Assembly: GCA_900544555.1 (NCBI GenBank)
Contig: UQWD01000009.1
Span: 1 to 64,000, forward strand
Source of the DNA: an uncultured Eubacteriales bacterium
GTDB taxonomy: Bacteria; Bacillota; Clostridia; Christensenellales; CAG-138
DNA: 64,000 nucleotides
Direction of reading: 5' to 3'
Positions 1 through 8,200 of the stretch are shown piece after piece. Below the pieces are notes generated by a model. The model was given only the letters and a program-made list of their open reading frames with translations, was not told where the DNA came from and made no database searches. Both the position numbers and the translations under genes were made by a program. How positions within the stretch are numbered: position 1 is the first letter of the stretch; the number at the start of each line of letters is the position of its first letter.

Positions 1-92
1 GGCATTCCGAATCTGACGCACATGTCGTCAGATTCGGTTGAAAGCCTATGGGGGTCGCGGATCCGACCCAACCCCGTTTTTTTGACAGGCTG
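1..92 (+). repeat. Dispersed palindromic repeat, copy A (cut by window edge)
   Basis: First of three copies of a roughly 100-bp non-coding repeat (others at 9838-9949 and, inverted, 32196-32300). At its core is a perfect 10-bp inverted repeat, GAATCTGACG / CGTCAGATTC, around a 7-nt loop (9-35). It is followed by a conserved stretch ending GACAGGCTG. Copy A matches copy B at most positions. The left end, which in copies B and C begins AAACCCTTGCTG, lies outside the window. No coding potential is visible. Identity as a mobile or REP-like element is inferred from its dispersal. Confidence 0.8.
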
Positions 93-120
93 GGAAGGGC
101 CGCAATATTGCGGCCCTTCC
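93..120. repeat. Perfect 28-bp palindrome after repeat copy A
   Basis: GGAAGGGCCGCAAT followed immediately by its exact reverse complement. It directly abuts the GACAGGCTG end of repeat copy A. Copy B is also followed by a strong hairpin, but of different sequence (9955-9979). It could form a bidirectional terminator-like hairpin, although no T-run follows. Confidence 0.7.
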
Positions 121-265
121 TCATCCGTCGCCCGGACTAAAAACCGCCTGCGTATACGCGGCCTGCTTTCTCTGAGCGAACTTCAAGGCTGTTACGGTAC
201 GTTTAAGCACTGTTTTCACCTCATTCCTAGTATTCCACTATCCCTTTAAATTAATCTGGTTGATC

Positions 266-421
266 TTACACTTTAGGGATTTCCATTCCATACAGTTCCT
301 GATAAGACTGCATCTCGTCTTCATCATTAGGCGGCGTGGGCATAAGTCCTGTGCAGTCGTATGCCGAGGCCGCGGAACCAATATCCGGTATATCGGTCGT
401 GCTTTGTTTTCTATTGCGCAT
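266..421 (-). CDS. Small conserved-looking hypothetical protein (51 aa)
   Basis: A 51-aa reading frame with ATG at 421 and an AGGAGGT ribosome-binding site at 431-437, nine bases upstream. The N-terminal half is polar and Ser/Thr/Ala-rich. The C-terminal half is acidic, with a CTGLMPTPPNDEDE stretch followed by a SYQELYG segment. That organisation, a disordered head and a Pro/acidic/Tyr tail, resembles small uncharacterised proteins of spore-forming Clostridia, from memory only. No signal peptide or membrane segment. It is a single gene between repeat copy A and the divergently transcribed Spo0A-like gene. Function unknown; the strong RBS and natural composition make a real gene likely. Confidence 0.65.
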   Translation of the reverse strand: MRNRKQSTTDIPDIGSAASAYDCTGLMPTPPNDEDEMQSYQELYGMEIPKV

Positions 422-577
422 ATGAATGAAACCTCCTTTTTTTTAGCTTGCCCGAACGTGCTCTTATTATGTGAATAAGGGGTTTTGCATATATCATATT
501 ACCTCATATTATGATGAATACTGACGAATACGCGAAACGGGTTAGACTTGGTAGATATAGTCATTTTATAGTATTTA

Positions 578-606
578 TTGACAATTGGTGAACCAGCTTT
601 ACATTG
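578..606 (+). promoter_or_regulatory. Candidate promoter for the Spo0A-like gene
   Basis: A consensus -35 TTGACA at 578-583 is followed after 17 bp by a weak -10, ACATTG (601-606), in an AT-rich stretch about 60 bp upstream of the start at 667. Only the -35 is convincing. Confidence 0.35.
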
Positions 607-666
607 AGTTAATCGATACGCGATTTTTTATATATACATTTTAATCAGTTAACCAGGAGGCTATAA

Positions 667-1053
667 ATGCGCGCATTTATCGAGACGGAAACCATGAATT
701 ACAGCATACTGCCCGGACGGAAAGGGTATATTCAGTTTATCATCGGCGTTGAGGAGATTCTACGAAACGATCAGGATGATGTATATGTAACCAAGTTTCT
801 GTATCCGAAGATCGCACAGATCTGCGGAACGACTCCAGCAAGCGTCGAGCGCAATTTCCGTGAGCTTATCCGACATGCGTGGGAACACGGCAACCCGGAG
901 CGGTTTAAAAAGCTGTTCGGATTCTATGATCACAATAATCCGCCAAGCAGCAAGCAGTTTATTTGCACATTCGCACGGAGATTAAAGATTAAGTGGTCGC
1001 GCATGCCTCAAGATGCCCGTAAGGCCTGGCTTGAAAAAAGCCCGCCCTCCTGA
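667..1053 (+). CDS. Stand-alone Spo0A C-terminal DNA-binding domain protein
   Basis: 128 aa. Residues about 17-110 align with the Spo0A C-terminal effector domain: a GYIQFIIGVEEIL helix, an LYPKIA segment, then the recognition region TPASVERNFRELIRHAWEHGNPERFKKLFG, which corresponds to the TPSRVERAIRHAIEVAW region of Spo0A. The receiver domain of Spo0A, about 120 residues, is absent. There is no phosphoacceptor aspartate, so the protein is probably constitutively competent for DNA binding or regulated by its level. The start is well supported by AGGAGG at 656-661. It may modulate 0A-box promoters or act as an independent sporulation-linked regulator; its targets are not visible. The gene stands alone. 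Confidence 0.85.
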   Translation: MRAFIETETMNYSILPGRKGYIQFIIGVEEILRNDQDDVYVTKFLYPKIAQICGTTPASVERNFRELIRHAWEHGNPERFKKLFGFYDHNNPPSSKQFICTFARRLKIKWSRMPQDARKAWLEKSPPS

Positions 1054-1228
1054 CTATGCGATGAGGCGACTGATGTTTCAGGGCCTAAGTTAGCTGTAAA
1101 ATTCGGCGCTTTCAACCTCCCGTCAGCGCAGAGGGGGGTAGTAAGGCGCGCCTTTGCGCCGCTGCTTAATTTACATCAGTATTGCAGCATGCCCTGCCAT
1201 CGCTAAACAGGTGAACCATACTGCGGCA

Positions 1229-1363
1229 TTAACGATAATTACACCGGCCGCCGCATCCGCTCTTATTCGCGCAGCCCCGGCAGCCTTTACGCCGAATCCA
1301 GCGTATCAGGCAAAACGCCGACCAGGCCAGTATGAGAGCGGCAGCTATCAGGTACCACGGCAT
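1229..1363 (-). CDS. FeoB-associated Cys-rich membrane protein (44 aa)
   Basis: A very short gene, ATG at 1363 with a GGAGGG site six bases upstream. The product has one N-terminal transmembrane segment (residues about 3-21, LIAAALILAWSAFCLI), a basic patch RWIRRK, and a Cys tail with CxxC and further cysteines (CRGCANKSGCGGRC). This is the layout of the FeoB-associated Cys-rich membrane protein family (Pfam PF12669). It lies 110 bp downstream of the feoAB fusion on the same strand, as such genes usually do. It is thought to assist ferrous iron uptake or handle iron at the membrane; that role comes from family context, not from this sequence. Confidence 0.85.
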   Translation of the reverse strand: MPWYLIAAALILAWSAFCLIRWIRRKGCRGCANKSGCGGRCNYR

Positions 1364-1473
1364 TCCTAATCCCTCCAATTCATATCCTTTGTTTGCCGCG
1401 CTCTTATATACGCTTAAGCGATTAGCTATTGGCATGCGCGGCGTGTTACTCAAATCACTAAAACGCGATTGCG

Positions 1474-4035
1474 TCAGCTTACAAACAGCCCTCCTATCTG
1501 ATATACCAGCAGAGACGCAAGATAAGCCGCGCCAAGCTGATAACCCACCGTAAGCGCCGTCCATTTCGCGCTGTTCAATTCGCGACGAATTGTCGCCACG
1601 GCTGCCATACAGGGCGTATACAGCAGCACGAACACCAGAAAACTGTAAGCGGAGAGCGGAGTAAACGCACCGGAAAGCGCGGCGTGCACCGCTCCGTCCC
1701 CAGCTGCCAGCGTAAAACCATAGAACATCGCCATAGCCGATACGACGGCCTCCTTTGCGACGAACCCGGCCAAAAGCGCAACGGCCGCCTGCCATGTTCC
1801 AAACCCCAGCGGGGCTAGAAGAGGCGCTAATACCCCGCCAAGAGCGCCCAGCATGCTTTGGGATGCATCCGTTACCATCCGGAATGAAAAGCTGTAATTT
1901 TCGAGGAACCATATCGCCACGCTCATGGCGAAGATGATTGTACCCGCCTTTTCAAGAAAGTGCGCTACGCGTTCCCAAACGTGCAATAGAACATTTTTAA
2001 CCTTGGGCAGGCGGTATGGAGGCAGTTCGATTAAAAACGCGGCGTCATTCCCCTTAAATAGCGTTTTTTTGAATAGGAGCCCGGAAAGGATTCCGGCGAT
2101 TATCCCCAGCACATACAGGCTGATTATAACTAAGCCCCTCCCCTTTGAAAAAAACGCGCCGGCAAGCAATCCATACACCGGCAGTTTTGCTGAACAGCTC
2201 ATAAACGGCAGCAGCATTATGGTCATGCGCTTATCACGCTCATTCTCCATCGTCCTCGCCCCCATCGCCGCGGGAACGGTGCAGCCAAACCCCATTAAAA
2301 GCGGAATAAAGCTTTTCCCCGAAAGGCCGAATCGTCGCATGGGCTTATCCATAATAAAAGCGATGCGGGACATGTATCCGCTATCCTCAAGCAAGCTCAG
2401 GCACAGAAACAGCAGCGCAATCTGAGGAAGGAACGTGAGCACGCCGCCAACCCCCGCGAATATCCCATCTATGACCAGGCTGACGAACCATTGCGGCGCA
2501 TGCGCGGCGTTAAGCGCCCCGGAAATGAAGGGGGCGGCCGTCTGATCAATAAAGCCCGCCACAACGTCTGAGAGGAAAGCGCCCGGCCCGGAAAACGTCA
2601 GGAAAAAGATGAGGCCCATCACGAGTATAAAAATCGGAATAGCGAGCGCCTTATGGGTAAGCACGCTGTCGATGCGGTCCGATACGTTCTCCTCCCCAGG
2701 GCGGCGCCCGCGCGCGAGCGCCCTTGCCGTTACCCGGCTGATATACCGGTAGCGGCTGTCCGCGACCCGGCTTTCGTTATCGCCCAGCTGTGAAGCTTTC
2801 GCGTATTCATGGATAACGGCGTTCAGCCGCGCCTGAACATCCGCGCTGAGCTTGAGGCGGCTCAGCACCATTTCATCACCCTCAAGCAGCTTTATCTGCG
2901 TCCAGTGAAGCGGAAGCCCCGCTCGCGCGGCCGCCGTATTTACCAAATCGCCTATGCGGTGATGGGTCATATGCGTGAAGTCGTCGTAAACGTCGTCCGG
3001 CTCAATACGAAACCCCTCATGATACTGGGTATGTATCGCGTGTATCAGCTTCTGCGCCGATTCAATCAGCAGTTCTATCCCGCGGCCGGTGCGGGCGCTT
3101 ATGGGCACTACCGGTATTCCAAGCTCCAGGGACAATGCCTTGCAGTCGATATAGTCACCGTTCTTCTCCACCTCGTCCATCATGTTCAGGGCGATGATCA
3201 TGGGCTTTTCAAGTTCCATGAGCTGTATGGTAAGGTACAGGTTCCTTTCCAGATTTGTACCGTCAACGATATTGATAATGGCGTCCGGCTTTTCTTGAAT
3301 AATATAGTTTCGCGCGACGATCTCCTCCATCGTATGAGGGGAAAGAGAGTAGATTCCGGGCAGATCGACGAGCGTCATCTCATGACCCATCGTACATAGC
3401 CCGTCCGGGCAGCCCTTGCCGCGCTTAAACGACTTAACGCGGCCTTCCTTCTTTTCAACCGTTACGCCCGGCCAGTTGCCCACATACTCCCGCGCGCCCG
3501 TCATGGCGTTGAACAGGGTTGTTTTGCCGCAGTTAGGGTTGCCGGCAAGCGCAAGCCTCACCGGCTGCTCGCTGTTGGGAAAGGCCTCCGCCGCGCACGC
3601 GCGCTTTCGCTTCCCCTTACCGCAGGGGATGGAACGCTGCTCCAGCATCCGCTCGGTCATCCGTGCGGCTCGGCGGTGTTCATCCATATCCGAGGCGTGG
3701 CGCACGACGCCGTGTTCGCCGAGAGCTTCCCGCCCCTTTTTCTCATATTCCCGCCGGATACGCTCTTCTTCTACGCGAAACGCCTCTTCCTGATCGGGGT
3801 CCATCAGTTGAATGGACATCGCGTCGCTCCGGCGGAGCGAAAGCTCATAGCCTCTGAGCGTGATTTCCATCGGATCGCCCATGGGCGCTATCTTTTTTAC
3901 CCTAATCAGCGTACCGGGCGTTATGCCCATATCGATCAGGCTGCGGCGCGCCTTTGAGTTGCCGCCGGCAATCCGAAGCACCATCCCGCCTTGTCCCGGT
4001 TTTAAATTACCTAACGTCCGCATTATTTCCGTCAT
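1474..4035 (-). CDS. feoB: FeoA-FeoB fusion ferrous iron transporter
   Basis: 853 aa. Residues about 8-78 form a FeoA (SH3-like) domain. A charged linker (80-150) leads to the FeoB G domain with G1 GNPNCGKT (165-172), G3 DLPG (224-227) and G4 NMMD (about 284). The C-terminal half has the FeoB membrane region with two Gate/nucleoside-recognition repeats, including the FMSCSAKLPVY signature. It imports Fe(II) across the cytoplasmic membrane. FeoA and FeoB are usually separate genes; here they are fused. Odd point: an extra loop between G2 and G3 carries CPDGLC. The small Cys-rich partner lies just downstream. A second, FeoA-less FeoB lies at 50665-52758. Confidence 0.95.
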   Translation of the reverse strand: MTEIMRTLGNLKPGQGGMVLRIAGGNSKARRSLIDMGITPGTLIRVKKIAPMGDPMEITLRGYELSLRRSDAMSIQLMDPDQEEAFRVEEERIRREYEKKGREALGEHGVVRHASDMDEHRRAARMTERMLEQRSIPCGKGKRKRACAAEAFPNSEQPVRLALAGNPNCGKTTLFNAMTGAREYVGNWPGVTVEKKEGRVKSFKRGKGCPDGLCTMGHEMTLVDLPGIYSLSPHTMEEIVARNYIIQEKPDAIINIVDGTNLERNLYLTIQLMELEKPMIIALNMMDEVEKNGDYIDCKALSLELGIPVVPISARTGRGIELLIESAQKLIHAIHTQYHEGFRIEPDDVYDDFTHMTHHRIGDLVNTAAARAGLPLHWTQIKLLEGDEMVLSRLKLSADVQARLNAVIHEYAKASQLGDNESRVADSRYRYISRVTARALARGRRPGEENVSDRIDSVLTHKALAIPIFILVMGLIFFLTFSGPGAFLSDVVAGFIDQTAAPFISGALNAAHAPQWFVSLVIDGIFAGVGGVLTFLPQIALLFLCLSLLEDSGYMSRIAFIMDKPMRRFGLSGKSFIPLLMGFGCTVPAAMGARTMENERDKRMTIMLLPFMSCSAKLPVYGLLAGAFFSKGRGLVIISLYVLGIIAGILSGLLFKKTLFKGNDAAFLIELPPYRLPKVKNVLLHVWERVAHFLEKAGTIIFAMSVAIWFLENYSFSFRMVTDASQSMLGALGGVLAPLLAPLGFGTWQAAVALLAGFVAKEAVVSAMAMFYGFTLAAGDGAVHAALSGAFTPLSAYSFLVFVLLYTPCMAAVATIRRELNSAKWTALTVGYQLGAAYLASLLVYQIGGLFVS

Positions 4036-4137
4036 AAAAGCCCCCCGCTAAAGCAAAGCGGATTTACCGACCTGCCTTTTCGCGCGCTTTACTGTTCTAT
4101 CCATGCCGGCCGCAGGCATCACGCGCCAAACACCGTC

Positions 4138-4167
4138 ATGTTATCGTACACGTATATTGCTTGTCAA
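4138..4167 (-). promoter_or_regulatory. Candidate promoter for feoAB
   Basis: On the minus strand TTGACA (4162-4167) is followed, 18 bp on, by TAACAT (4138-4143), about 100 bp upstream of the feoAB start. The -35 is perfect and the -10 is a 4/6 match. Confidence 0.5.
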
Positions 4168-4241
4168 TACCATACATATGCTGTAAATCCGCCCCCATGC
4201 GCACCTAACCCATGAAGCGGAGGCATACTTTTTTCGTCCTT

Positions 4242-4279
4242 TTTAGCATTCTTGCTAAACTATGGAACTATGATATGAT
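4242..4279 (+). promoter_or_regulatory. Promoter with overlapping TTTAGCA/TGCTAAA operator-like palindrome
   Basis: TTTAGCA (4242-4248) and TGCTAAA (4253-4259) form a perfect 7-bp inverted repeat with a 4-nt spacer. It overlaps a -35 TTGCTA (4252-4257), which is paired with a -10 TATGAT (4274-4279) 16 bp on. The half-sites recall DtxR/MntR-family boxes. It sits between the divergent feoAB and flavoprotein genes, so metal-responsive control is plausible but inferred. Confidence 0.45.
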
Positions 4280-4330
4280 TAGAGCAGGCCCGCTTTAGGA
4301 GCCGGAACTTGAATTTTAAGGGGGAAGCGT

Positions 4331-4951
4331 ATGAAGGTCATGCTGATAAATGGAAGCCCCAACGCGAAGGGTTGTACGTATACCGCGCTCAGCCAGGTTG
4401 GCGAAGGGCTTTTGGAATGCGGCGTTGAAACGGCGCTCTTTCATATTGGGGCGGAGCCCGTACGCGGGTGCGTCGGCTGTGGGCAATGCGTTAGTTCGCA
4501 AATGTGCGTTTTTGACGACGTGGTAAACAGGGCGCTTGAGGAAGCGCAATCCGCCGACGGGTTTGTTATTGGATCGCCCGTTTATTTTGCGTCGGCGAAC
4601 GGAGCGCTGTGCGCGTTTCTAGACAGGCTGTTCTATTCGGGTAAGCAATACTTCGCGTATAAGCCCGGAGCCTGCGTGGTATCCGCGCGCAGGGCCGGTA
4701 CTACCGCGGCGCTTGATCGGCTTGAAAAATATTTGAGCATCTCCAGCATGCCGATCGTATCCTCTCATTATTGGCCGATGGTGCATGGGAACCTGCCTGA
4801 GGAGGCGGCGCAGGATCTGGAGGGGATGCAGGTGATGCGCGCGCTCGGCAGAAACATGGCCTGGCTGCTCAAATGCATCGAAGCCGGAGCGAACGCAGGA
4901 ATACACCCGCCGGAGCAGGAACCTAGGCTGCGCACGAATTTTATACGTTAG
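4331..4951 (+). CDS. Flavodoxin-fold NAD(P)H-dependent oxidoreductase with Cys motif
   Basis: 206 aa. The start MKVMLINGSPNAKGCTYTAL is the FMN-binding loop of the NADPH-dependent FMN reductase / iron-sulfur flavoprotein superfamily. GSPVYFASANGALCAFLDRLFY is the second FMN contact and dimer segment. Residues about 47-62 contain GCVGCGQCVSSQMC, a compact cysteine cluster like that which binds [4Fe-4S] in iron-sulfur flavoproteins. Probably a cytosolic electron-transfer or quinone/flavin reductase. It is divergent from feoAB across a region with a candidate metal-type operator; that context suggests, but does not prove, a link to iron or redox status. The start has a purine-rich GGGGGAAG site. 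Confidence 0.85.
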   Translation: MKVMLINGSPNAKGCTYTALSQVGEGLLECGVETALFHIGAEPVRGCVGCGQCVSSQMCVFDDVVNRALEEAQSADGFVIGSPVYFASANGALCAFLDRLFYSGKQYFAYKPGACVVSARRAGTTAALDRLEKYLSISSMPIVSSHYWPMVHGNLPEEAAQDLEGMQVMRALGRNMAWLLKCIEAGANAGIHPPEQEPRLRTNFIR

Positions 4952-5175
4952 CGGGCGCAAAACAAAAGCGGTTTTGAGGCTTGATTCATTAACGGGGGCG
5001 CGCTCGCCTCTACGGGTTCCCCGCTTGAGGCGTTGTCCGCAACCCGGCAAGCGCTTCAAGCACCCATACAAAAAGTGGTGTAACCACCTTTGACAGCCCG
5101 CGCTCCATAAACTCTCCGCACCCTAGTCCCAAGCCTGAGTTTCGGACAAGTAGCATACAATACGAGGAGGAACTT

Positions 5176-6513
5176 ATGTATCGGTATCCACAAGATCTCT
5201 ATACGGATGTTCGTATAGAGGAAAAAACAACGACATTTATCCATTTGAAGGATTATGAGCTTGCACAGAACAAAACGCGCAAAACGATAGGCGCGCTTAT
5301 ACGCGTGTTCGACGGGGACAGGTGGTATTACAGCTCCATAACTGGAACACAAGGGGTACAGGCGGCTATAGACGAGCTATCCAAAATGGCCGGGCGATGC
5401 CCGCAAATTTACGAAAATGAAACCGTAAAGCGCCTTGAGGTCAACAGGGAAAAATGCATCCGTTACGAAGGCCGCAGGCTGAGCGACGTTTCAAAAGCGG
5501 ATAAACTGAACTTAATAAAGGGCTACGCCAATGTAATCCGCGAATCCGGCAAAGCGCGTTCTTCCGATGTTTATTACAAAGGCGTTTACTGCCTCAAACG
5601 CTTTATGTCCAGCAAAGGCGCCGACGTGGAGTTTGATAAGCAGTTCTGTACCGTGGCCGCGCGCTACGCTATTTCCGTCAACGAGTTCCCGTTCAATGGC
5701 AGTTGGAACAACGTGCGCGTTCATTTTGAGGATTTATTCAACAACGAGGCTGAGTTAATTAACGCCGTATCGCGCGATGTGGATTACGCCCTCAACGCCG
5801 TACCCGTCGTGCCGGGAGATTATACTTGTATTCTTTCCCCGGCGGTCGCCGGCGTGTTCGCCCATGAAAGCTTCGGCCATAAGAGCGAATCGGACTTTAT
5901 GCTAGGCGACGAAAGCATGCGGCGCGAATGGCGGCTTGGCAAGCAGGTTGGCAGCCCCATATTGAACATCATCGATTCCGGAATCGACGAGGGGCTTGGC
6001 TATACGTATTTCGACGACGAAGGCTGCCGTGCGAGAACCAATTACATAATAAAAGATGGAATCTTAACCGGCCGTTTGCACAGTGCGATGACGGCTGCCG
6101 CCCTGAGCGAGGGCGTTACAGGGAACGCGCGGGCCATCGATTTTGAGTATGAGCCCATCGTGCGCATGACCTCAACTTGGATTGGCGCGGGCACGCAGAC
6201 CAAGGAGGAACTCTTTTCAGGGGTAAAAGAGGGGCTATATATTGAGGATTTTAATCACGGCTCGGGCATGAGCACATTCACCATCGCTCCGCGCACGGCA
6301 TATATGATACGCGACGGAAAAATCGCTCAGCCCGTGAAAATTTCCGTTATTACCGGTAACGTCATGCGCACGCTGCACGAGATTGACGGGGTGTCCGATA
6401 AGGTGGAGATGGGAAGCTCCGCTATGGGCGGCTGCGGCAAGATGGAGCAGCAGGGTTTGCCGGTGCAGTTCGGCGGCCCGTACGTACGTATAAACGGGAT
6501 ACATGCGCAATAG
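5176..6513 (+). CDS. TldD/PmbA family metalloprotease, catalytic subunit
   Basis: 445 aa. It contains the TldD zinc motif HESFGH (H230, E231, H235), matching HExxxH. A C-terminal MGGCGK segment holds the expected additional Cys ligand. TldD works with TldE as a heteromeric peptidase that degrades unfolded peptides and matures some ribosomally made peptides such as microcins. The start has AGGAGG at 5164-5169. The TldE-like partner follows 11 bp downstream, so the two form an operon. No peptide precursor or other RiPP gene is seen nearby, so general proteolysis is the safer reading. Confidence 0.9.
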   Translation: MYRYPQDLYTDVRIEEKTTTFIHLKDYELAQNKTRKTIGALIRVFDGDRWYYSSITGTQGVQAAIDELSKMAGRCPQIYENETVKRLEVNREKCIRYEGRRLSDVSKADKLNLIKGYANVIRESGKARSSDVYYKGVYCLKRFMSSKGADVEFDKQFCTVAARYAISVNEFPFNGSWNNVRVHFEDLFNNEAELINAVSRDVDYALNAVPVVPGDYTCILSPAVAGVFAHESFGHKSESDFMLGDESMRREWRLGKQVGSPILNIIDSGIDEGLGYTYFDDEGCRARTNYIIKDGILTGRLHSAMTAAALSEGVTGNARAIDFEYEPIVRMTSTWIGAGTQTKEELFSGVKEGLYIEDFNHGSGMSTFTIAPRTAYMIRDGKIAQPVKISVITGNVMRTLHEIDGVSDKVEMGSSAMGGCGKMEQQGLPVQFGGPYVRINGIHAQ

Positions 6514-6524
6514 GAGGCGATAAA

Positions 6525-7733
6525 ATGATTAAAGAGCTTTATCAGATAAAAGAAAAGACCACCTCGCTCAATATCAGCGCGAACGCGGTGGATTCCCTGA
6601 TGAAAAAACACATAGTTAAAAGCGGGTGCCGGGTTTACCATAACGGTTTTCTGGGCGTATCCGGAACACTTGGCGAGCCGGACGAACAGGCGTGGCGCGA
6701 CGCCAAGGATAACCTTGAGGATCGGGTCAAGTATCCCTTTATGCCGGAAACCGGCAGGCGCACGCGCGACTTAAGGGGGCGGAGCATGACGGATAATGAG
6801 TTCCTAACAGGCGCGGATGATTTTTTGAATGACATTACCCAGGCGTTTCCCGGCCTTACGCTGAGCAATAAAATCCAGATTATCGAGCGTGAAACCAGCA
6901 TATCAAACGACGCGGGGCTTGAGCTTGTTGATTTAGACAGGATATATTCCCTGCAGGTGCTCGTGCGCGGTAAAGGCTCCGTTAATGTATTCGATACCGG
7001 AATCATGGGCGATTACCGCGACTTTAGCTGGGAGGAAGCGCTAAGCGAGGCAAAGCTGCAGCTTAACGCCTTTTGTACCGCCGTTGATCTCCCCAAATCC
7101 AGCCAGCTGCCGATCCTCATCATGCCGGAACATGTATCCTATAAGCTTTCTCAATGGCTTAGCGGCGAGGCCGTTAACCGCGGCTCTTCATTGTTTTGCG
7201 GAAAGCTGGGCCAAACGCTATTCAACAGCGCGCTTTCCCTCGGCCTTGACCGCACTAAGGAATCGCTCATGGTACCCTTCTTCGATACCGAAGGCGTATC
7301 CATCGAGCGTTATCCGCTGATTGAGGGCGGAAAGCTGACTGGTTTTTACGCGGATAAAAAATCGGCCGAAAAATACGGCTTGCCGAGGACGGGCTCTGCC
7401 GGCGGCGATTACGATGAAGCGCCAACGCTAAGCGATTGCCCGAGCGTACTGTTTGAATGCGAAGGAAAAAGCGCAAGGGAGTTGTTCAACGGCGAGCTGG
7501 GCGCGCTTGTTTATATAACCAGCGGCGGAGATTGGACCAACGAGGGCGATTTAGCGTCGCCTGTACAGCTTGCATATTTAACGGACGGCGAAAAGCTTTT
7601 GGGTAGGCTGCCCGAGTTTAACATTTCCGGCAATCTCTACAATATACTGGGCGAGGGCTACCTTGGCCTCAGTTCAGACCGCCCGATCGGCGGAAGCAGG
7701 GCGCTCGCAATACGGGTAAACGTAAGCCTGTAA
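6525..7733 (+). CDS. TldE/PmbA-like partner subunit
   Basis: 402 aa, of the same family as the upstream protein. It has the C-terminal features of PmbA/TldE (FNISGNLYNILGEG and a SSDRPIGGSRALAIRVN end) but no HExxxH motif, as expected for the non-catalytic half of the TldD-TldE heterodimer. The start is supported by AGGAGG 7 bases upstream. It follows the TldD-like gene after 11 bp and the operon ends at a strong terminator (7748-7790). It is shorter than typical E. coli TldE (about 450 aa), which is common in Clostridia. Confidence 0.85.
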   Translation: MIKELYQIKEKTTSLNISANAVDSLMKKHIVKSGCRVYHNGFLGVSGTLGEPDEQAWRDAKDNLEDRVKYPFMPETGRRTRDLRGRSMTDNEFLTGADDFLNDITQAFPGLTLSNKIQIIERETSISNDAGLELVDLDRIYSLQVLVRGKGSVNVFDTGIMGDYRDFSWEEALSEAKLQLNAFCTAVDLPKSSQLPILIMPEHVSYKLSQWLSGEAVNRGSSLFCGKLGQTLFNSALSLGLDRTKESLMVPFFDTEGVSIERYPLIEGGKLTGFYADKKSAEKYGLPRTGSAGGDYDEAPTLSDCPSVLFECEGKSARELFNGELGALVYITSGGDWTNEGDLASPVQLAYLTDGEKLLGRLPEFNISGNLYNILGEGYLGLSSDRPIGGSRALAIRVNVSL

Positions 7734-7747
7734 ATTAACAGAGCATG

Positions 7748-7790
7748 AGCCCCGCGATCTTCCCCAGAGGAGACGGCCGCGGGGCTTTTT
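7748..7790 (+). terminator. Rho-independent terminator after the tldD/E pair
   Basis: AGCCCCGCG (7748-7756) pairs with CGCGGGGCT (7778-7786) and is followed by a T-run to 7790. The loop is long, 21 nt. Confidence 0.8.
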
Positions 7791-8200
7791 CAATCGAAAA
7801 GCGGCCAAGCCGCTTTTTGTATGTTCCGCGCCTCAGCGCCTTTAGCGTTAAAATTGCCCAGAAGTTTATGCGTATTCATCGCTTACGCGTGCTCTGTATC
7901 CGTACTACGCCCGTAAGCGGCGGGTGAAATTAACTAACCTCATTTTTCCTGCCGGCGGCTTACGCTGCGCGCGCGAACATTTGTTTTTGGGCTGAACCGC
8001 CCGGCACGTAACGTCAGTCTTGATACTCCTGGTTCACATCGTACCCTTTGTAAAGTTACCCAAGGCTGTTTTTCCATATGAGCGCCGCGGTACTTTTACG
8101 GCTTTTCGTGAAACAGCTATCTGATATTCATGCTCAAAAAACGCATAATCGCCGTTTTGTGCAAATATGATATGGTATCTGTATATTGGGAGGCGTTTGT
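7791..8200. other. Intergenic region, nothing supported
   Basis: About 400 bp between the tldD/E terminator and the SipL-like gene. It has short open frames on both strands but no ribosome-binding sites or recognisable motifs. No clear promoter consensus is visible. Confidence 0.5.

Noticed and set aside
22..249. 75-codon frame over repeat copy A
   Set aside because: Runs through the palindromic repeat and the 28-bp palindrome; no RBS.
1364..1912. Upstream part of a 227-codon minus-strand frame
   Set aside because: It overlaps the feoAB coding region in another frame. Only its last 44 codons, after an RBS, are the real Cys-rich gene.
2809..3399. 196-codon frame opposite feoAB
   Set aside because: Antisense shadow of the FeoB G domain; no RBS or family.
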